NCBI GenBank assembly: GCA_007119405.1
Contig: SKPT01000633.1
Span: 1 to 7,470, forward strand
DNA length: 7,470 nucleotides
Direction of reading: 5' to 3'
Origin: Phycisphaeraceae bacterium
GTDB lineage: Bacteria > Planctomycetota > Phycisphaerae > Phycisphaerales > Phycisphaeraceae
Each line of letters starts with the position of its first letter. Position 1 is the stretch's first letter. The notes beneath the pieces are model-generated. The model was not told the origin of the DNA and made no database searches. It saw nothing but the letters and a program-made list of their open reading frames with translations. The translations under genes and the position numbers were made by a program. Positions 5,638-7,470 of the stretch are shown one piece after another.

Positions 5638-6624
5638 TTGAGCGATTCATCGCCAGCCCATCATGAGCCGGGAGGTGACGGGGGCGTCTATCTGGGGCTG
5701 GACGTTGGTGGGACGAAGTGCGGTGCTGTGGTGGGCCGGGCATCGGGCGAACTGCTTGAACGGGTGCACTGGGCGACGGAGGCTGGGCGGGGGCCCGAGG
5801 CGGTGATCGGGGAACTGGTTTGTCAGGGTCGGGCGCTGTGTGCGCGTTTCGGGCCGATCCGGAGGGTGGGAGTGGCCATTGGCGGGCCGCTCGACGCGCG
5901 GACGGGGGTGATCCAGTGCCCTCCGCACCTGCCGGGCTGGGAACGGATCGCCTTGGCCGAGCGTCTGCGTGAGGCGTTTGAGGTTCCGGTGCGGGTGGAG
6001 CATGATGCGGCGGCGTGCGCGTTGGCGGAGTGGAGGTGGGGAGCCGGTCGGGGCTGCGCGAGTCTGGCGTACCTGACGTGCGGGACCGGGTTCGGCGTGG
6101 GTTTGGTTTTGCAGGGGCGGGCTTATTATGGTGCGGATGGTCAGCCGCCGGACATTGGTGTGTGGCCGCTGGTCGCCGCCGGCCCGATGGCCCGCGGCCG
6201 GGCCGGCAGCGCTGAGGCGATGTGCTCGGGCAGCGGTCTGCCGGCATTGGCGTCGTGGTGCGTGCCGGAACGCTGGGGTGAGCAGGGCCCGACGCCGCAG
6301 CGGCTCGCGGCACTTCTGGCCGACGGTGACGCCGACGCCGAGGCGGTTGTGCAGGCGAACGCGGCGGCCACGGGTCAGGTGGCGGCGCGTCTGGAGGAGT
6401 TGTTGCACCCGGAGCGAATTCTGCTCGGGAGTCTGGCGCGGCATTTCGGTCCGGCGTGGGTGGGCTGGGTTCAGGCGAGTTTTCAGCGCCAGGTGCACCG
6501 CGAGGCGTTTAGCGGCTGCGAGGTTGTGCAGGCGGGTTTGGGCGATCGGCTTCAGGATCTTTCCGCCCTGGTGGCGGCGACGTCCTGTCCGCCCGGCGCG
6601 CGCGACGCGCACAGGGTGTCTTGA
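5638..6624 (+). CDS. ROK-family sugar kinase (probable manno/glucokinase)
   Basis: A 328-aa cytoplasmic kinase-type protein expected to phosphorylate a free hexose with ATP. ROK features in order: phosphate-binding DVGGTK (22-27), GVAIGGPLD (78-86), EHDAA (121-125) holding the candidate catalytic Asp in place of the usual E-N-D, and TCGTGFGVG (147-155). The usual zinc site (GH, then CxCGxxGCxE) is replaced by DIGVWPL (172-178) and MARGRAGSAE (184-193), so the His and all three Cys ligands are absent while the GxxG spacing and final Glu remain. The TTG at 5638 is preferred because AGGAG (5627-5631) is 6 nt upstream; an ATG at 5578 has no such site. The next gene starts 1 nt after the stop. The mannosidase partner suggests mannose as substrate (inference). 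A non-kinase regulator is unlikely since no HTH is present. Confidence 0.88.
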   Translation: MSDSSPAHHEPGGDGGVYLGLDVGGTKCGAVVGRASGELLERVHWATEAGRGPEAVIGELVCQGRALCARFGPIRRVGVAIGGPLDARTGVIQCPPHLPGWERIALAERLREAFEVPVRVEHDAAACALAEWRWGAGRGCASLAYLTCGTGFGVGLVLQGRAYYGADGQPPDIGVWPLVAAGPMARGRAGSAEAMCSGSGLPALASWCVPERWGEQGPTPQRLAALLADGDADAEAVVQANAAATGQVAARLEELLHPERILLGSLARHFGPAWVGWVQASFQRQVHREAFSGCEVVQAGLGDRLQDLSALVAATSCPPGARDAHRVS

Positions 6625-6625
6625 C

Positions 6626-7372
6626 ATGACGACGACGGTTCACGTGATCGCCAACGCGCACCTGGATCCGGTGTGGCTGTGGCCCTGGCAGGAAGGGGTG
6701 GACAACCTGCTGGCGACGTGCCGCAGCGCGTGTGACCGGCTCGATGCGCATGGCGATCTGATTTTTACGCAAGGGGAGGCTTGGGCCTACGACCAGATCG
6801 AGCGGATAGACCCTGTGCTGTTCGGGCGCATCCGGGAGCACATTGACGCTGGGCGGTGGGCGATCGTCGGTGGATGGTGGATTCAGCCGGACTGCAACCT
6901 GCCCAGCGGTTTCGCGCTGGCGCGGCAGATTGAACTGGGCAAGGCGTATTTTCTCGACCGTTTTGGCTGGTTTCCGCGCACGGGCTACAACATCGACTCA
7001 TTTGGTCACGCCGCGAGCCTGCCTGACATCATGGCTGCCGCTGGCCAGGACCGGTACGTGATGATGCGGCCGGGGGATCATGAGCTTGGTTTGCCGGGTC
7101 GGGTGTTTCGCTGGCGGGGCCGGGCGGATGGCGCGGTGGTGACGGTCTTCCGGATTGCGGGCGGGTATGCGACCATGGGTAAGATCACGCGTGGGCATGT
7201 GGAGGCGAGTCTTCGCGGTTTGCCGGAGGGGGTTGAGCACACGATGTGCTTCATCGGGGTGGGCGATCATGGCGGCGGGCCGAGCGAGTCGCAGGTCCAG
7301 TGGGTTCGTGACCACGCGGAGGCTTTTCATGGTGCGCGCCTGGTGTTTTCCAGCGTGGACCGAATGCCATGA
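6626..7372 (+). pseudogene. GH38 alpha-mannosidase, C-terminally truncated
   Basis: The N-terminal 248 aa of a glycoside hydrolase family 38 alpha-mannosidase, which removes alpha-linked mannose from glycans. Visible motifs: HLDPVWLW (12-19, zinc ligands H12 and D14), GGWWIQPDCNLPSG (82-95), NIDSFGH (122-128, D124 as probable nucleophile) and GDHGGGP (213-219). Family members are usually 800-1000 aa; here the frame ends at SVDRMP followed by TGA, exactly where the family normally continues with an FF-containing segment. No other frame in the remaining 98 nt restores the family sequence, and GC content drops, pointing to insertion rather than a point frameshift. AGGGTG 7 nt before the ATG and the 1-nt gap to the ROK gene show a two-gene operon. 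The truncated product lacks the middle and C-terminal domains and is probably inactive. Confidence 0.85.
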
Positions 7373-7470
7373 ACTTACGCCATAACTCTGCGCCATAGCG
7401 CGCGTTACAACGATTTGCGCATGAAAGGGTCTCCTGTGAAGATGTTGTTGTTCTCGCAACAACCTCACCA
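7365..7470. mobile_element. possible end of an insertion element interrupting the mannosidase
   Basis: Similarity to GH38 stops near 7362. From here GCCAT occurs at 7366, 7379 and 7392, exactly 13 bp apart (GCCATGAACTTAC, GCCATAACTCTGC, GCCATAGCGCGCG), and the DNA is less GC-rich. Repeated short motifs near a TG end are known for IS21-type elements, and the GCGCCATA motif resembles such ends from memory, unverified. A GTG at 7436 with AAAGGG 6 nt upstream opens a frame reading MKMLLFSQQPH to the window edge, and could be the start of an element gene, though I do not recognise it. Confidence 0.35.
7444..7463. repeat. short inverted repeat at the window end
   Basis: GTTGTTG and CAACAAC form a 7-bp stem around TTCTCG. 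It lies in the atypical segment after the interrupted mannosidase. It may be chance or part of an element end; there is no T-run to make it a terminator. Confidence 0.3.

Noticed and set aside
5647..6627. Long minus-strand frames opposite the ROK gene
   Set aside because: They are low-complexity Arg/Pro/His translations caused by high GC; the plus strand has clear ROK motifs.
7444..7463. CRISPR or integron attachment-like repeat at the window end
   Set aside because: There is only one short inverted repeat and no spaced repeat units of suitable length.

Overview
The window looks like chromosomal DNA from a GC-rich member of the Planctomycetota, most likely the class Phycisphaerae. This is inferred from the gene content: a PEP-CTERM protein, a prepilin-like protein carrying both the FTLIELLVV leader and the H-X9-DG motif, a LacI-family regulator, and a ROK/alpha-mannosidase pair. 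No rRNA or other marker gene is present to confirm it.

Layout: (1) A LacI-family repressor (120-1196, +) sits behind a strong promoter with an operator just downstream of its -10. A few codons of a possible divergent gene lie at the left edge. (2) A prepilin-like H-X9-DG protein (1396-2178, +) and an Asp/Glu-racemase-like protein (2255-2899, +) follow; the second is probably translated from a leaderless mRNA. (3) Facing them is a small membrane-anchored Cys-containing protein (3156-3707, -), with about 580 bp upstream that hold no confident gene but do hold a promoter and a near-perfect palindromic operator. (4) A PEP-CTERM secreted protein (4286-5146, -) is closed by a textbook intrinsic terminator; its promoter/operator lies about 320 nt upstream, with a possible 47-aa leader peptide between. 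(5) A ROK-family sugar kinase (5638-6624, +) is followed after one base by a GH38 alpha-mannosidase (6626-7372, +). The mannosidase is cut off after about 248 residues, where base composition changes and a 13-bp-period repeat begins, suggesting the end of a mobile element.

Common theme: four 14-bp palindromes (at 83, 1299, 3984 and 5447) fit one LacI-family pattern, TGKKAWCGNTMHCA with a central CG. Three of them lie immediately 3' of a plausible -10 box. This suggests a sugar-responsive, LacI-controlled region in which surface proteins are co-controlled with glycan use. The mannosidase would release mannose and the ROK kinase would phosphorylate it. I see no clear new defence or mobile system. 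The most notable points are the operator set, the recurrent TGGTAT extended -10 promoters, the ROK kinase lacking its zinc ligands, and the interrupted mannosidase.
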